A DNA stretch of 64,000 bases from Paenibacillus mangrovi (GTDB lineage Bacteria; Bacillota; Bacilli; Paenibacillales; Paenibacillaceae): the NCBI RefSeq assembly GCF_022898935.1, contig NZ_JALIRP010000005.1:62001-126000 (forward strand), read 5' to 3'. The notes beneath the pieces were generated by a model, which saw only the letters and a program-made list of their open reading frames with translations, had not been told where the DNA came from and searched no databases. This document shows, piece by piece, positions 43,308 through 52,590 of this stretch; the stretch's first letter is position 1; the number at the start of each line of letters is the position of its first letter. The translations under genes were made by a program, and so were the position numbers.

Positions 43308-43871
43308 TTAGTTCTGCTCGATCAAACCGTACTTGCCGTCATTACGTTTGTAAACAACGCTCACTTCTTGAGTATCAATGTTGGAGAATACGAAGAAATT
43401 ATGTCCGACCATGTTCATCTGCAAAATGGCCTCTTCCACATCCATCGGTTTGAATGTGAAGCGTTTCGTGCGGACCACTTCAAAATCCTCAAAGTCGTCC
43501 TCCGTCTGGTGTTCAGCCGTAACGAGGCCTGCTGCGGTCTCATCCGTGAAGAGATTCTTTAGACTGACATCCTGACGGAACTTGCGGTTCAATTTTGTTT
43601 TGTGTTTGCGGATCTGGCGTTCCAACTTGTCCACAACGGCATCAATCGATGCATACATATCATCGCTGCGGTCCTCTGCCCGAAGCATAACGCCTGGGAG
43701 CGGAATCGTCACCTCCACGGTGTGCAATCCTCTAACGACACTAAGTGTTACATATCCTTCTGAGGTAAGGGGTGCATCAAAATACTTCTCAAGTCTGCTG
43801 AGCTTCTTGTCAACGTAGTCTTTCAAAGCATCAGTCACTTCAATTTGTTGACCTCGAATACTAATATTCAT
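43308..43871 (-). CDS. hpf: Long-form ribosome hibernation promoting factor
   Basis: A 187-residue protein that silences 70S ribosomes in stationary phase and dimerises them into 100S. The N-terminal S30AE domain (residues 1-100; MNISIRGQQIEVTDALKDYV, DDMYASIDAVVDKLERQIRKHKTKL) binds the decoding region. A linker (about 110-130) leads to the C-terminal dimerisation domain (VVRTKRFTFKPMDVEEAILQM, VYKRNDGKYGLIE). The long form is typical of Firmicutes. Located upstream of secA as in relatives. Confidence 0.95.
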   Translation of the reverse strand: MNISIRGQQIEVTDALKDYVDKKLSRLEKYFDAPLTSEGYVTLSVVRGLHTVEVTIPLPGVMLRAEDRSDDMYASIDAVVDKLERQIRKHKTKLNRKFRQDVSLKNLFTDETAAGLVTAEHQTEDDFEDFEVVRTKRFTFKPMDVEEAILQMNMVGHNFFVFSNIDTQEVSVVYKRNDGKYGLIEQN

Positions 43872-44054
43872 AGGGCACTCCTCCTTTGCAGTTCCATTGT
43901 ATCACATTTGTTAACGCTATGTAAAAAGGCATTTCTGTGGACGGTGACAGCAATGGAAGCCTTTACTTTTTTTTGCTTCCCGCATTAAGGAAAGATGTGA
44001 ATTTTTACCCGATGTGGGGGGAATGGAACTGGGAGGAGAGCTTTCTTAAAACAT

Positions 44055-44083
44055 AAAAAACCCTGGATTTCTCCAGGGTTTTA
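44055..44083 (-). terminator. Terminator of the cold-shock gene
   Basis: AACCCTGG-ATTTCT-CCAGGGTT hairpin, flanked by AAAAA and TTTT, so usable in both directions. It lies 64 bases downstream of the cold-shock stop on the minus strand. Confidence 0.8.
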
Positions 44084-44146
44084 AGCTATCGTTCTTCAAT
44101 TACTTAACCATCTAACCGTATTATGTAGGTCAGCCTTGCGGGATGA

Positions 44147-44344
44147 TTATAATTTGATTACGTTAGCTGCTTGTGGTCCACGTGCGCCTTCGACGATGTC
44201 GAATTCTACGTCTTGACCTTCTTCCAAAGTCTTGAATCCATCAGTTTGGATTGCGGAGAAGTGTACGAATACGTCTCCACCCTCAGAAGTCTCGATGAAA
44301 CCATAACCTTTTTCTGCATTGAACCATTTAACTTTTCCTTGCAT
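44147..44344 (-). CDS. Cold-shock protein (CspA/CspB type)
   Basis: A 65-residue single OB-fold nucleic-acid chaperone. The RNP motifs [16 protein letters not shown] (RNP1 KGYGFIE) and [10 protein letters not shown] (RNP2 VFVHF) are intact. It melts RNA structure at low temperature. ATG at 44344 is used; a TTG two codons upstream is also in frame. The promoter TTGACA-18-TATATT (44399-44428) and a leader of roughly 50 bases precede it. Confidence 0.96.
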   Translation of the reverse strand: MQGKVKWFNAEKGYGFIETSEGGDVFVHFSAIQTDGFKTLEEGQDVEFDIVEGARGPQAANVIKL

Positions 44345-44398
44345 GCACAAACATTCCCTTCGTCATCAAATAAAGTGTGACTTGCGTCCACATTCCTG

Positions 44399-44428
44399 AA
44401 TATACCACTGAGGCTTGTCTGTTGTCAA
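44399..44428 (-). promoter_or_regulatory. Sigma-A promoter of the cold-shock gene
   Basis: On the minus strand TTGACA (44423-44428), 18 bases, TATATT (44399-44404), about 55 bases before the start codon. Confidence 0.75.
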
Positions 44429-44664
44429 TTGGAAAAGAAAATGATTTAGTTCAAATAATTTCCAAAACAGACCGATTATTTAGCGTTATTACCGTATGTA
44501 AGTCAAATTTAACAGAGAATGAATATATTTTAATTTAATTGCTGAGAATCATTCGGACCTAAATTAGTATTGAAACAAAAAGAATTAGATAAGTCAAAGC
44601 TGAATTAATTTATATACGAAAATAGTAGTGGACCAATAGAAACCACGTAACCGATCGTCAATCT

Positions 44665-44692
44665 TAAGTGTTTGACTGGATGTAGCCGATAT
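44665..44692 (+). promoter_or_regulatory. Sigma-D-like promoter of the TPR glycosyltransferase gene
   Basis: TAAG (44665-44668), 16 bases, GCCGATAT (44685-44692). This fits the flagellar sigma-D consensus TAAA-N15-GCCGATAT with one base change and the same spacing as the candidates in front of hag and fliD. Confidence 0.5.
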
Positions 44693-44732
44693 ACTAACTA
44701 TTATAATAACTCAGTACATTATGGAGGCTCCA

Positions 44733-46637
44733 ATGGAAAACTTAATTTCTCTGTGCATGATAGTTAAAAACGAGGAAAAGCTAATCTCACGTTGTCTAGA
44801 GAGCGTTAAAAAACTGGTAGATGAAATTATCATTATTGATACGGGCTCTATTGATAAAACTAAATCTATTGCACGTCAATATACAAATCATGTTTATGAT
44901 TATAAATGGAATGATGATTTTGCAGCAGCGCGTAATGAATCCTTGCGTCATGCAACAGGAAAGTGGATCTTAATACTAGATGCAGACGAATATATAAAGG
45001 AAAGTGAACATGATTTTGAGAAACTCAGACAATATTTGAATTCTCAGAATCCAAACCAACCTTGCTGCTATATTTTGAAAATTTTAAATCTAACAGGAAA
45101 CGGTTACGATGAAACCAATATTATCGAATCAAGCGGAGCTCGTTTGTTCAATAACAACGTTAATATACATTACTCTCAGCCAATACACGAACAATTGACA
45201 GTAGCAAATGGAACTATTGAATTTAAAAACATTTTATTAACTCTTCATCATTCCGGATACATTCATGAAATTGTTAATCAAAAAAACAAATCGCATCGAA
45301 ATATGGAAATTCTCAAAACAATGGAAACAGGAAACAAAGATAATCCTTATTATCACTTTATCCTTGGTAATGAATATTCTAATTCAGGAGAATCTGATTT
45401 AGCCCTGCAATCCTACCATTTATCTTATGAGAAAAGTAGTCCTCGGGATACTTGGTTCTTCCACCTGATGGATCGTCTTATTACCACAGAGTTAGAGAAA
45501 GCCAAATATTCTGATGCTTTTGAGCATATACAAACAGGAAAAAAGTTAAAGCCGCAGTTTGTAGATTACTATTGCTTTAGCGGAATTCTTTTAGACAGTC
45601 TAGGTTTTTTAAAGGCAGCCGCTAATGAATTCAAAAAATGTATCGAGCTCGCAGAAGAGGCGAATAAGAAAAATCATCCATATTGGATCGTACAACCGAC
45701 TTTTGGAAACGTAGTTCCCTTAGAAATGCTTGGAGAAATATCAAGAAAAAAGGGGAACATCTCTATTGCTATAATGTATTGGATAAAGGCTTTAGTCTTA
45801 CAACCCAAAAACTTCAGAATTTCACAGACATTAATAGATCATTTGGTTGGAACTGAATCAATAGAGACCACAAAAGATATTCTTAATAAACTTTATCCAA
45901 GGGATCACGCAATCAATAATGTCCTATTATATAAAATGGCACTCAATACTGCTGATGATAAGTTAGTTCATATTTATAAGCGTGAGATTGATAACGCAGG
46001 AATAAAGTTAAAATATGAGGATAGAATCCAAACTGCGTTGTTCTTAAAGAAACCGATAGTTTTTGAGGAATGCCAAGAAAAGGTTCCATCCCATATTGCT
46101 GTAATGGCAGCTATATTAACTGGGCAATCAGAATGGATCAGGCTGGCTTCGGATAATAAAGAAACTTGCTTATTATTAGTAGAGCAAATTCAAAAGACTT
46201 TTAGTAATCAAACAATTGAGTCCAATGTCTTAGCCAATCATGAACAATTACTTTCTAAAGTTTTATTTTTCATGTGGAAATATAATTACAGAGAAGAGTA
46301 TTTCTTGATCGTTAATGAGGTAGCCAATGAAAAAACTCTTAATATGTTACTTCAATTGTTCTATAGATCTGGTAAACTAGAGGACACTCTTGACTTAGCG
46401 ACCATATTATTGGAAAGCAACATACTTGACGCCGAGGGACACAAACTAATGGCACAATGGAGTATCATTGCAAAGGATCCAAATCAAGCTAATATGTTCA
46501 TCATGGCTTCGATTAATGAACCACCGATTGATTATTTGGGCCTAATTACCGAAAATAGCGATGATATAGCAAATAGCAAGGAAATGCTAGAATTATACTA
46601 TTGCGTATATCCAGAACTTCTTCATTTATCGTTCTAA
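44733..46637 (+). CDS. Family 2 glycosyltransferase with TPR-like C-terminal half
   Basis: A 634-residue protein. The N-terminal GT-A domain shows SLCMIVKNEEKLISRCLESV, the IIIIDTGSIDKTKSIA strand-turn, YDYKWNDDFAAARNESL and the metal-binding ILDADEYI. After about residue 210 come helical TPR-type pairs (NPYYHFILGNEYSNSGESDLALQSYHLSY and following). This arrangement is known for SunS-like and flagellin-type glycosyltransferases. ATG at 44733 has GGAGG five bases upstream, which itself overlaps the earlier ATG. A sigma-D-like promoter and the adjacent flagellar genes suggest glycosylation of flagellin or a surface protein. The acceptor and sugar are unknown. Confidence 0.8.
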   Translation: MENLISLCMIVKNEEKLISRCLESVKKLVDEIIIIDTGSIDKTKSIARQYTNHVYDYKWNDDFAAARNESLRHATGKWILILDADEYIKESEHDFEKLRQYLNSQNPNQPCCYILKILNLTGNGYDETNIIESSGARLFNNNVNIHYSQPIHEQLTVANGTIEFKNILLTLHHSGYIHEIVNQKNKSHRNMEILKTMETGNKDNPYYHFILGNEYSNSGESDLALQSYHLSYEKSSPRDTWFFHLMDRLITTELEKAKYSDAFEHIQTGKKLKPQFVDYYCFSGILLDSLGFLKAAANEFKKCIELAEEANKKNHPYWIVQPTFGNVVPLEMLGEISRKKGNISIAIMYWIKALVLQPKNFRISQTLIDHLVGTESIETTKDILNKLYPRDHAINNVLLYKMALNTADDKLVHIYKREIDNAGIKLKYEDRIQTALFLKKPIVFEECQEKVPSHIAVMAAILTGQSEWIRLASDNKETCLLLVEQIQKTFSNQTIESNVLANHEQLLSKVLFFMWKYNYREEYFLIVNEVANEKTLNMLLQLFYRSGKLEDTLDLATILLESNILDAEGHKLMAQWSIIAKDPNQANMFIMASINEPPIDYLGLITENSDDIANSKEMLELYYCVYPELLHLSF

Positions 46638-46640
46638 ATA

Positions 46641-46684
46641 AAAATGCTGGTTTGATTAATATAATCAAACCAGCATTTTTTTCA
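46641..46684. terminator. Bidirectional terminator between convergent genes
   Basis: AAATGCTGGTTTGATT (46642-46657) pairs with AATCAAACCAGCATTT (46662-46677), with A-run before and T-run after. It serves the glycosyltransferase gene on the plus strand and the VWA/IPT gene on the minus strand. Confidence 0.9.
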
Positions 46685-46686
46685 CA

Positions 46687-49587
46687 TTATTTGTAAGTAA
46701 ACATGGTAGTATTACTTGCCTGACCATCTGGATTGATTACTTTAACTTCAACGCTTCCTGTGTTCCCACTAGGCACTGTAACCTTCACTCTAGTTGGATT
46801 TACATAAGTAACAGCTGTAGCCTCAACATTACCGAAAAATACCTTTGGCTTATTAGTGAAATTCGAGCCGTTAATATAAATAATAGTTCCAGCACTTTCA
46901 CTTGTTGAAGTTAAACTAGTGATGGTTGGAGAAGGCAGAACTGGACCGTTATTATAATTAAATGTAGCAGACGCTGACTCTCCATTGGATAGAGTGACGA
47001 CAAGCGGTACATCACCAACTACTGAGCTAGGAGGAATAGTAACTTTAAGTCGAGTGTTGTTAACAAAGGTAACTGCTGCACTTACACCATTGACGGTAAC
47101 AGATGCTGTGCTATCAAAGTTCTTACCGTCCACATAAGTTATATCGCCACCTGCTTTACTTCCTGTACTTGGCGACAGACTAGTAATCACAGGAAGTACT
47201 TTTGTATATTCATATCCATCCGCTAATGTCCCTGTTCCTCCATCTGGATTAGTTACTGTTATGTCTACTTTACCGATCTGTTGAGCCGCAGGAACTGTCA
47301 CTTTGAGACGACTTGAGCTCACGTACGTGCTTCCCACACTATTAGAACCAAATGAAACAGTCGCTCCAGATTTGAAGTTAGAGCCATTTATATAAATAAT
47401 GTCTCCACCAGAAGCTAAACCAGTATTTGGTGTTAGTGAAGTCACAGTTACTGGTACAATAACCGGTAAAGTATATTCATAACCTTCCTTCTCCAATGCT
47501 TCATTGGTATCATTCAGGACTTTAACATCAACTTTGCCTGGAGCGGCGCTTGGTGGCACGGTCACCTTTAGGCGAGTGCTGTCGACATACGTACTAATCG
47601 CCAAGTTCCCGCCAATATATACCTTGGAAATGTTACTAACAAAATTAGTTCCATTAATATAAATAACTTCTCCACCTGCAACTAAACCAGTATTAGGGCT
47701 AATGGAAACAATAGTAGGAGTCGGATAAACAATAGGTTCATAAGTATATGCATTAGCCAATACGAACGATTTTCCATCTAAATCAACTACACTTACATCA
47801 ACTGTTCCTGGTGACTCTCCCTTCGGAATAGTGACTTTAAAGCGTGTTGGAGAGATTAATGTTGCCGTAGCTTCTTTACCTCCAATTAGAACCTTCATTC
47901 CCGACTTGAAATTCTTACCGTCCAGATAAGATATTTCCCCTCCTGTAATTGACCCTTTATTAGGAGAAATAGAAATTATCTCCGGATCTGTAGATGGAGG
48001 AGTATCATAGGAGAAACCATTTTTAATGGTAACACTAGTTCCATCAGGATTCGTAAATGTAACGTCTACTGGACCCGGTGCTGTTCCTGCAGGAGTAATG
48101 ACTTTTAGATATGTTGGATTACTGTAGGAGGATACAGTTGCGGGTTGATCAGCGAACTTAACAGATAATCCTTTCATTAAGTAATTACCTTGTACTACTA
48201 CTGTGGTGCCTCCGGCTAGTGGTCCATTACTTGGGGAAAGACTTGTCACGATAGGATCAATCTTATATTGAAACTGCCCCACAGCCTTCTGTCCATCAGG
48301 ATTTTTTACAGTTACATCTACAAGCCCTTGAACCCCTTTTGGTGAAGTAACAGTAATCTGATTATTATCGACTACATTAACATTCGTCGCATTATTAAGC
48401 CCAAACTGAACTACCGCTCCAGGCATAAAGTTTTTACCATTTATGGTAACACTCTCTCCTCCATTAGGATGCCCATATGGCTCTGTAATAGAAGTAATTA
48501 CAGGGGCGGGTAATTTAACTGTAAGATTAGAGCCAGGAATTGATTTTGTACGGGAAGCACCAGCATAATCTTTATAGCTTATTAGAGAAGAAGAAGTGGA
48601 TACTGGGAAGTTCCCCGTTTTTGTCTTACTAACTGGGCGGATTTTGTAATTAAATGTCAAAGTGCTATTCTTAAGCTCATTGAATTTCCACGTCAGTACA
48701 TTCCCCGAAACTTCAGGTTTAGGAATATTCTGGTCGTACGATCCAGGTACAATTTCAAAATCCGGTCCAACAATATCTGTGACTGTCACATCAAATGCAC
48801 TAGCCATTCCAATTTCTTTGACTATTGCCGCGTATATTTCGCTTAATCCGACAGACCCAAGTACAAAATGATGGTGATTTGCTGTGGTTGCCATTTCTTT
48901 CAATAAAGTGTTTGGGCCACTTTTCTCTGGATCATCACTAGCTTTCAATAATGCAATCGTATAGAAAATAATCCCAGCATCTTTCGCCTCTTGTGCTTTA
49001 CTTTTCGCAAAACCATATGGATCATTTTTCGGTTCTGTTGCATCACCATCAGTCATAATAATAATGACCGGTTGTGCCTCTGGACGATGATCTGCGAGCA
49101 TTTTCATCGCTACATCTATTGCATCTCCCGTTGCCGTAGCTCCATTAGCCTTAATTCCATCAATGTAGTTTTTGGCCACATCTTTGTCTGTTGTAAATGG
49201 AAGGGACTTGATTAGTTCTACAGATGAAAAATCCACAACCGCTACTCTATGTTTTGTAAAATCCATCAAGTCCACAAAACCCTTTGCAGCGTCTTTTGCA
49301 TTCTGCATTTTGTCTTCCCCATTGTTATATTGTGGAAGCATACTACCAGATTTATCAATGATCAACACAACATCATTCGGTACTACTACATTCACAGGAG
49401 GTGTACCTAAGATACTTAGGTTGACATCCGCTTGTTCCTCGGTAGTAATTGAACTTGGATTCACTGTTTTAGTCACATTTACATAGTCAATTGTAGCTGC
49501 ACTAACTTTAGGTGCTGGTGTGAATACCCCACCAATTAATAAACATACTGTCATAAATAAAGTAAAATACTTCATTATTTTTTTCAT
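46687..49587 (-). CDS. Secreted VWA-domain protein with about seven IPT/TIG repeats
   Basis: A 966-residue exported protein. A Sec signal peptide (residues 1-30, cleavage after VSA) is followed by a von Willebrand A domain with the metal-ion site DKSGSM (78-83), the threonine in GATATGDAI and the MTDGDATEP turn. A beta-domain DVTVTDIVGPDFEIVPG comes next. From about residue 370 there are seven repeats of 80-85 residues (I-x-S-I/L-x-P-x-x-G-x-x-x-G-G-x-x-x-x-I-x-G-x-N-F), the IPT/TIG Ig-like fold. There is no LPXTG motif, C-terminal membrane anchor or SLH domain. It begins 23 bases after the fliT-like gene, so it belongs to the fliD operon. A role in adhesion or as a flagellum-associated surface protein is inferred. 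Confidence 0.85.
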   Translation of the reverse strand: MKKIMKYFTLFMTVCLLIGGVFTPAPKVSAATIDYVNVTKTVNPSSITTEEQADVNLSILGTPPVNVVVPNDVVLIIDKSGSMLPQYNNGEDKMQNAKDAAKGFVDLMDFTKHRVAVVDFSSVELIKSLPFTTDKDVAKNYIDGIKANGATATGDAIDVAMKMLADHRPEAQPVIIIMTDGDATEPKNDPYGFAKSKAQEAKDAGIIFYTIALLKASDDPEKSGPNTLLKEMATTANHHHFVLGSVGLSEIYAAIVKEIGMASAFDVTVTDIVGPDFEIVPGSYDQNIPKPEVSGNVLTWKFNELKNSTLTFNYKIRPVSKTKTGNFPVSTSSSLISYKDYAGASRTKSIPGSNLTVKLPAPVITSITEPYGHPNGGESVTINGKNFMPGAVVQFGLNNATNVNVVDNNQITVTSPKGVQGLVDVTVKNPDGQKAVGQFQYKIDPIVTSLSPSNGPLAGGTTVVVQGNYLMKGLSVKFADQPATVSSYSNPTYLKVITPAGTAPGPVDVTFTNPDGTSVTIKNGFSYDTPPSTDPEIISISPNKGSITGGEISYLDGKNFKSGMKVLIGGKEATATLISPTRFKVTIPKGESPGTVDVSVVDLDGKSFVLANAYTYEPIVYPTPTIVSISPNTGLVAGGEVIYINGTNFVSNISKVYIGGNLAISTYVDSTRLKVTVPPSAAPGKVDVKVLNDTNEALEKEGYEYTLPVIVPVTVTSLTPNTGLASGGDIIYINGSNFKSGATVSFGSNSVGSTYVSSSRLKVTVPAAQQIGKVDITVTNPDGGTGTLADGYEYTKVLPVITSLSPSTGSKAGGDITYVDGKNFDSTASVTVNGVSAAVTFVNNTRLKVTIPPSSVVGDVPLVVTLSNGESASATFNYNNGPVLPSPTITSLTSTSESAGTIIYINGSNFTNKPKVFFGNVEATAVTYVNPTRVKVTVPSGNTGSVEVKVINPDGQASNTTMFTYK

Positions 49588-49610
49588 TTTATTCCTCCTC
49601 TTTTACTTAT

Positions 49611-49967
49611 TCATCTTTGGCTATCTATAAAGAACCCCATAGAGTAAACACTTTCCGTATTGTAAGAACTACGTGTTCGTCTTCCGTCAATAAATTTGGA
49701 TATACCTTTTTCTATTGTTTTTTTTGTCTGTAATAAATGTTCAGCAATTTCTCTCTCTTTAATCAAACACATTTCGAGAGTCTCCCTATTTGCAGCGGTG
49801 AAATGGGAATCTGTTAATATGAGATTAATTGAGTCCCGAATCCGAATTTGTTCTGATTGAAACTCTAAAAGTTTGCCATCGGATTCTTCATCATTTAAAT
49901 CTAAATCTAAAATTCCCTCTGTTATATCCAATAGTTCTGATAAATAATTATCCAATTGACTCTTCAT
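49611..49967 (-). CDS. FliT-like flagellar protein
   Basis: A 118-residue mostly helical protein with an acidic stretch (EGILDLDLNDEESD) and heptad patterns, lying one base after fliS. That is the place and size of fliT, whose product chaperones the filament cap FliD in Gram-positive flagella. Sequence identity within the family is low, so this is by position and helical character. It may be a distinct lineage-specific protein. Confidence 0.55.
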   Translation of the reverse strand: MKSQLDNYLSELLDITEGILDLDLNDEESDGKLLEFQSEQIRIRDSINLILTDSHFTAANRETLEMCLIKEREIAEHLLQTKKTIEKGISKFIDGRRTRSSYNTESVYSMGFFIDSQR

Positions 49968-49968
49968 C

Positions 49969-50352
49969 TTAGTTTACTTCACTTTTCTTCATTGACTTTA
50001 GAGCTTCCATCCAAGTATCGCGAAGATCTGTTAAAAGATGAATTGATTCGTTTATAGCCTCTTTGCTCTGCTTAGTGTTAGCCTCTTGTAGTCTGAACTG
50101 AATAAAGTCATAAATACTAAACAAATTATGAGATATCTCGTAATTCATATCCAAAGTAGATTGAAGCTCATCAACAATATTCTGTGCCTTAATAAGATTA
50201 TTGTGTCTACCAGAGATATCATTACCTTCAATACAAATGAGAGAAGTTTTGAGGAACCGTATACATCCATTATAGAGCATAAGAGTTAACTCTCCTGGCG
50301 AAGCTGTCTGCACTTGAGCTCTAATATAATTTTCTTGAACGTGAAGCCCCAT
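49969..50352 (-). CDS. fliS: Flagellin export chaperone FliS
   Basis: A 127-residue helical bundle that binds the C-terminus of flagellin and prevents early assembly. ENYIRAQVQTASPGELTLMLYNGCIRFLK is the hallmark N-terminus. The last helices LLTDLRDTWMEALKSM match the family. It stands between flaG and the fliT-like gene with gaps of 1-7 bases. Confidence 0.95.
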   Translation of the reverse strand: MGLHVQENYIRAQVQTASPGELTLMLYNGCIRFLKTSLICIEGNDISGRHNNLIKAQNIVDELQSTLDMNYEISHNLFSIYDFIQFRLQEANTKQSKEAINESIHLLTDLRDTWMEALKSMKKSEVN

Positions 50353-50359
50353 GCTTCAC

Positions 50360-50713
50360 TCACCTCTTTTCGTCGATGATAGCCCCTACGGTTAACTCTT
50401 TTAATTTTTCTACCAAATCAATTAATTTCTCTGAGGGAATTTCTTTAATCACTTCATGGGTGTCCCTTGTTACAACTTGTACTATGATATCCCCAGTTGC
50501 TTCGTGCACTTTAAAGTTAAATTCATGTTGTGATCCTTCAGCAGCTTTATTCGCTTTCTCAATAGCATTTACCAATGCCTTTTCACTAACCGACAAAATC
50601 TGTCCTTTACTTTTCTCTTTCAAAACCGAGTATTCGCCAGCTGCTAAATTTATGGGTTGCTCTTTAATCTGTGACTGCACTTGATGAATTTTGGACTGTA
50701 CTTCCATATTCAT
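50360..50713 (-). CDS. flaG: FlaG-family protein
   Basis: A 117-residue protein. The C-terminal FlaG domain is HEFNFKVHEATGDIIVQVVTRDTHEVIKEIPSEKLIDLVEKLKELTVGAIIDEKR. The first 60 residues are variable and helical. FlaG proteins influence filament length or cap function; the mechanism is unsettled. Encoded between fliD and fliS. Confidence 0.92.
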   Translation of the reverse strand: MNMEVQSKIHQVQSQIKEQPINLAAGEYSVLKEKSKGQILSVSEKALVNAIEKANKAAEGSQHEFNFKVHEATGDIIVQVVTRDTHEVIKEIPSEKLIDLVEKLKELTVGAIIDEKR

Positions 50714-50723
50714 TCTCTCCCTA

Positions 50724-52523
50724 TCACCCTAACTGTTGTGCAAGCCAATTCATTTGCGCATTGCCATTGGCAATAGCTTTTTCCATTACTGAAAAACGCT
50801 TATAGTAGTTATCCTCTTTCTTATTAAGGATCGCATTCATCGACATTATTCTACTCTCGAGATCAAAGACCTTCTTCCCGATTACAGTAGAAACATCATT
50901 GGTAGCTCCATCTATTCGACCCGCTTCCTTGATAAGAGAGCCCATGATGTTATCCACTCTCTTATACATCGTTACAGCAATACCCTCTTGACTCTCGAAT
51001 CCTGGGTTGTTTGTAAATAGCGCATTAACTGCCTCCGGGTTTTGAGAAATCGCATTTTTAAGTTTTGCCTCATCTATGACGATCTTACCCGCATTTTTAA
51101 TATCCCCTCGTACATAAGGAGCTGTCGTTATTCCTACCTCTGATAATGTATTGAATTCATCTGCAATTCCATCAACCTCTTTACTAAGTAATTCTCGCAA
51201 AGAACTTTTAATGTTCTTTAAGATTGAGGAATTATGCAATAAGCCTATCTTCACCTTTGATTCCCATGTTGCAATATCCGATTCATTCATCGCGCTTCTC
51301 TGATCATCGGTAAGAGGGCTGTAATTACGATCCCTTGTCTCACCTAAACGAGTATTAACAAGTTCAATCAGATCATTATAAGAAGATACGAATTTCTTAA
51401 CTTTATCGACAACAGCATCAGGATCAGCCGCAACATTTATAGTAACGGCTTCGGACGTTACCTTATTCAACTGTATAGACATGCCATCGTAGTTAAAGTT
51501 GTTACTTGAAAATGTTTTCTCTTCGTTATCAATTTTTACAATAGCATCAGTTCCATTAGCTGTACCATCTGCTACTTTGATAGCTTCCAAGAAATTACCG
51601 GACACTGACTCAAGCTTTAATTCAGAAGTAGACCCAGTTTGCCGAGATTTAAACACAAATTTATTATTTACTGAATCATAGCTCATGTTTACATTTGCGG
51701 ATGAGCTGTTTACTTTTGTCATTATGGATTGTATTGTGGAATTTTCGTCATATGTAATAGATACCCCATTGACTTTAAATTCCCCTGGAACTTGCAGTGG
51801 TTGATTATAGTTTAGATTACTAGATTGGGCTAAATCACTTAATTTCATATTAACATCTAACCGATAAGACTGACCGTCTGTAAAACCAAGCGCTGAAAGC
51901 GCACCATTCATCTCTTTTACTGTGATCTGTGGTTTTTTCCCTGAGCTAGTTATAGGGTCTAGTGTGAGTCTATTTCCTCCATCAATTCCTACTTGCACTT
52001 TATTTGATCCAAATTGCGAGTTGATTGCTGTCTGGAGTGCACCCTTCATTTCATCTACCGTATAAGTACCAGCTGGTATTTTTATTGCTTTGGCTTGATT
52101 ATCCAATGTTACGATCATCTGATCGTTTACTCCTTGGACAATCGTTGCATCAGAATAAGGATTTCCCATTAAACCAAAATTCGAAACATTTTCTCCTCCT
52201 GAAATAGATGCATTCGTTGCCAAAGCAATCACTTCAAGAGAATATGATGACTTCGAGGAACTCCCATTCATTGATACGGATATATCTCCAGATGATGAAG
52301 TAGCTTTAGTTCCCGTGAGACCCGAGCTAAATCTCATAGCATTCAATGCTTCACGTAATGAAGATACTTTAGTATTGATCTCTCGATACAAACTCGTTTG
52401 ATAGTTTAATAGATCCTTTTGCTGTTTTAGCTTAACTTGTGGCATTCGCTCTGCCTTCATTAAATCACTAACAATTTTATCGATATCCATGCCTGAAGAC
52501 ATACCCGTTATTCTCATTGGCAT
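50724..52523 (-). CDS. fliD: Flagellar filament capping protein FliD
   Basis: A 599-residue cap protein (HAP2) that sits at the filament tip and guides flagellin folding. The N-terminal coiled coil MPMRITGMSSGMDIDKIVSDLMKAERMPQ and the FliD_N/FliD_C domains (FVSSYNDLIELVNTRLGETRDRNYSPLTDDQRSAM; TEVGITT-like SEVGITTAPY) are clear. The start at 52523 follows GGGGAG at 11 bases, and a TTG further up is in frame. A sigma-D-like promoter lies at 52563-52590. First gene of fliD-flaG-fliS-fliT-VWA/IPT. Confidence 0.95.
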   Translation of the reverse strand: MPMRITGMSSGMDIDKIVSDLMKAERMPQVKLKQQKDLLNYQTSLYREINTKVSSLREALNAMRFSSGLTGTKATSSSGDISVSMNGSSSKSSYSLEVIALATNASISGGENVSNFGLMGNPYSDATIVQGVNDQMIVTLDNQAKAIKIPAGTYTVDEMKGALQTAINSQFGSNKVQVGIDGGNRLTLDPITSSGKKPQITVKEMNGALSALGFTDGQSYRLDVNMKLSDLAQSSNLNYNQPLQVPGEFKVNGVSITYDENSTIQSIMTKVNSSSANVNMSYDSVNNKFVFKSRQTGSTSELKLESVSGNFLEAIKVADGTANGTDAIVKIDNEEKTFSSNNFNYDGMSIQLNKVTSEAVTINVAADPDAVVDKVKKFVSSYNDLIELVNTRLGETRDRNYSPLTDDQRSAMNESDIATWESKVKIGLLHNSSILKNIKSSLRELLSKEVDGIADEFNTLSEVGITTAPYVRGDIKNAGKIVIDEAKLKNAISQNPEAVNALFTNNPGFESQEGIAVTMYKRVDNIMGSLIKEAGRIDGATNDVSTVIGKKVFDLESRIMSMNAILNKKEDNYYKRFSVMEKAIANGNAQMNWLAQQLG

Positions 52524-52562
52524 CTTAGGACCAGCTCCCCTCAAATATACTAGTTAATATAT

Positions 52563-52590
52563 ATATCGAACTACCACCGGATATTATTTA
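52563..52590 (-). promoter_or_regulatory. Sigma-D-like promoter of the fliD operon
   Basis: On the minus strand TAAA (52587-52590), 16 bases, TTCGATAT (52563-52570). It overlaps the last bases of the glycosyltransferase gene. Confidence 0.55.

Larger units (their letters stand above)
44345..44732. other. Divergent region between csp and the TPR glycosyltransferase
   Basis: Very A+T-rich. Contains the csp promoter at 44399-44428 and a sigma-D-like promoter at 44665-44692. Nothing else was identified. Confidence 0.6.
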
